Below are positions 62,947 through 64,000 of a DNA stretch of 64,000 bases, in pieces. Under the pieces are notes generated by a model. That model saw only the letters and a program-made list of their open reading frames with translations, did no database searches and was not told the DNA's origin. Each line of letters opens with the position of its first letter. The stretch's first letter is position 1. This DNA is from CAYYKD01 sp964471825 (GTDB lineage Bacteria > Spirochaetota > GWE2-31-10 > CAYYKD01), in contig CAYYKD010000012.1 of assembly GCA_964471825.1 (NCBI GenBank), forward strand, positions 1-64,000, in the 5' to 3' direction. Both the position numbers and the translations under genes were made by a program.

Positions 62947-63315
62947 ATGGCTTTAACTGCGAACCCGGTGAATGAATCCGGTGTAACTATGACCGTTAGC
63001 GGAACAAAGATTGTTATGACAGGTAATGTTGACTCCGCTCAACCGGGCAAATTTATGTTACCTTTTTTCAACGAAGTACACGAAAGTATCGTTAAGAACG
63101 ATATAAAAGAAATAGAGGTGGATATTAAGGGGCTTAACTTCCTTAACTCATCAGGGATCAAAGAGATTGTTGCTTGGATTATGAAACTGGAAACTATCCC
63201 GGCTAATAAACAGTACAAAATCAAATTTCTATGTAATAAAGATCTCTTATGGCAAGAATCCAGTATATCAACTATACTGTTTCTTAATCCCGATCTTATT
63301 AGTCAACAATATTAA
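62947..63315 (+). CDS. slr1659-type STAS-like regulator
   Basis: A 122-residue protein resembling the slr1659 group of STAS-like domains, with a strand-helix pattern IEVDIKGLNFLNSSGIKEIVAW around the Ser that is phosphorylated in anti-sigma antagonists. The next gene encodes the slr1658-type ATPase partner; the pair acts as a switch in cyanobacteria and spirochaetes. ACAGGAG precedes the ATG. Confidence 0.75.
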   Translation: MALTANPVNESGVTMTVSGTKIVMTGNVDSAQPGKFMLPFFNEVHESIVKNDIKEIEVDIKGLNFLNSSGIKEIVAWIMKLETIPANKQYKIKFLCNKDLLWQESSISTILFLNPDLISQQY

Positions 63316-63329
63316 TAATTGGAGTAGCT

Positions 63330-63821
63330 ATGAATATTGATTATGAATTAAAGACAATAGGGTTTTTGGATCTCACATTTGGACCAAAGTGGGATTACAT
63401 ACCCATAACAAGAAACTATATTGAAAATTTTTTAATGATAAATATCGATGATAAATTTAGAATCAATAAGATAACGATGGCAGCATCTGAGCTTCTTGAA
63501 AATGCAGTTAAGTATTCAAACAAAGACGGTGTCAGAATAATCATATCAAAGAATGACCATCAAAAGGATATAACCCTCAAAGTATTTAACTATGCAGAGA
63601 AGACTAATGCAATGGAACACATTGATAGAATCAATAAAATGAATGAACAGAAACCGCTTGATTACTATATTGAAAGAATGAAACACTCTGTTACAAGGAC
63701 TGACGGTAAAGCAGGTCTGGGGCTTGCAAGAATCAATCATGAAGCAAATGCAACTATAACAGCAAAATATTATGATGAAAATAATGTACTCGAGGTTTCA
63801 GCGATCTTTAAACTTTCGTAA
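63330..63821 (+). CDS. slr1658-type anti-sigma-like ATPase
   Basis: A 163-residue protein with a GHKL/HATPase-like fold: the N-box-like ASELLENAVKYSNKDG and the G-box-like DGKAGLGLARI. Its partner is the STAS-like protein immediately upstream (14-base gap). GGAG precedes the ATG. A second copy follows downstream. Confidence 0.78.
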   Translation: MNIDYELKTIGFLDLTFGPKWDYIPITRNYIENFLMINIDDKFRINKITMAASELLENAVKYSNKDGVRIIISKNDHQKDITLKVFNYAEKTNAMEHIDRINKMNEQKPLDYYIERMKHSVTRTDGKAGLGLARINHEANATITAKYYDENNVLEVSAIFKLS

Positions 63822-63860
63822 TCTACGACCATTTGTAATCTACGACCTTTCGTAATCTAC
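63814..63860. repeat. Short tandem repeat at the end of the slr1658 gene
   Basis: Three near copies of a 16- to 18-bp unit built on TTTCGTAATCTACGACC; the first includes the stop codon TAA. Confidence 0.8.
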
Positions 63861-63876
63861 TAAAAGAGGAGTTTTT

Positions 63877-64000
63877 ATGCAAATTAACTATGTAACAGAT
63901 ACTCAAGGATACCTTGATATTACTTTTGGACCTAAATGGGAGTATATTCCATTAACAAGAAACTTTATAGAGAGTTTTCTACTAATTAATGTGATAGACA
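63877..64000 (+). CDS. Second slr1658-type protein, partial
   Basis: The frame starts at ATG 63877 (AGAGGAG upstream) and runs off the end of the window after 41 codons. The opening YLDITFGPKWEYIPLTRNFI matches FLDLTFGPKWDYIPITRNYI in the gene before it, so the two are tandem paralogues. Confidence 0.8.
   Translation, partial: MQINYVTDTQGYLDITFGPKWEYIPLTRNFIESFLLINVID

Overview
The window is AT-rich chromosomal DNA from a spirochaete, probably a Treponema/Spirochaeta relative. Two syntenies support this. One is the V-type ATPase operon in the order E - DUF2764 - A - B - D - I - K, as in Treponema and Borrelia. The other is a cheA - cheW/cheR-like fusion - cheX - cheY operon, which is typical of treponemes. 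There are no tRNA or rRNA genes and no CRISPR array that I can see. Two runs of ten N (34241 and 52041) are assembly gaps.

Layout. 1-7.6 kb (minus): V-type ATPase operon, whose K subunit carries a complete Na+-site ligand set. 7.7-14.7 kb: a degenerate M28-peptidase-like multispanning membrane protein and two methyl-accepting signalling proteins. 15-48.6 kb: a large accessory region bracketed by two paralogous WYL-domain regulators (15.0 and 45.3 kb). It holds small zinc-ribbon proteins, a type III restriction-modification system, a DUF1016N-nuclease fusion, an eight-gene minus-strand operon, an AAA/DUF4143 ATPase, a histidine kinase and response regulator, an MNT-type nucleotidyltransferase with a truncated HEPN remnant, three PIN-domain toxin-antitoxin pairs and several orphans, followed by rsgA. 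48.9-52.9 kb: a transglutaminase-like exported protein and a gene split by an assembly gap. 53-59 kb: the chemotaxis operon and a lipoprotein. 59-62 kb: a sensory-type [FeFe]-hydrogenase/PAS protein and its SpoIIE-type phosphatase. 62-64 kb: a 181-bp MITE-like element, a ferritin-like protein and an slr1659/slr1658-type regulatory pair with a second slr1658 copy running off the end.

The most interesting part is the operon at 36.9-24.0 kb: zinc ribbon, patatin-dynamin fusion, second dynamin-like GTPase, TerB-like/beta-helix protein, Cys-rich membrane protein, third dynamin-like GTPase, RavA-like MoxR ATPase and ViaA-like VWA protein. It looks like a membrane-remodelling or membrane-attacking defence or stress system, and I do not recognise it as a described one. 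The patatin gene has an in-frame amber codon exactly at the catalytic serine of its GxSxG motif. A 13-bp motif (GACAC-N-AT-N-TG-W-C) recurs at seven intergenic places across the accessory region, including in front of one of the WYL genes. It is a candidate shared operator.
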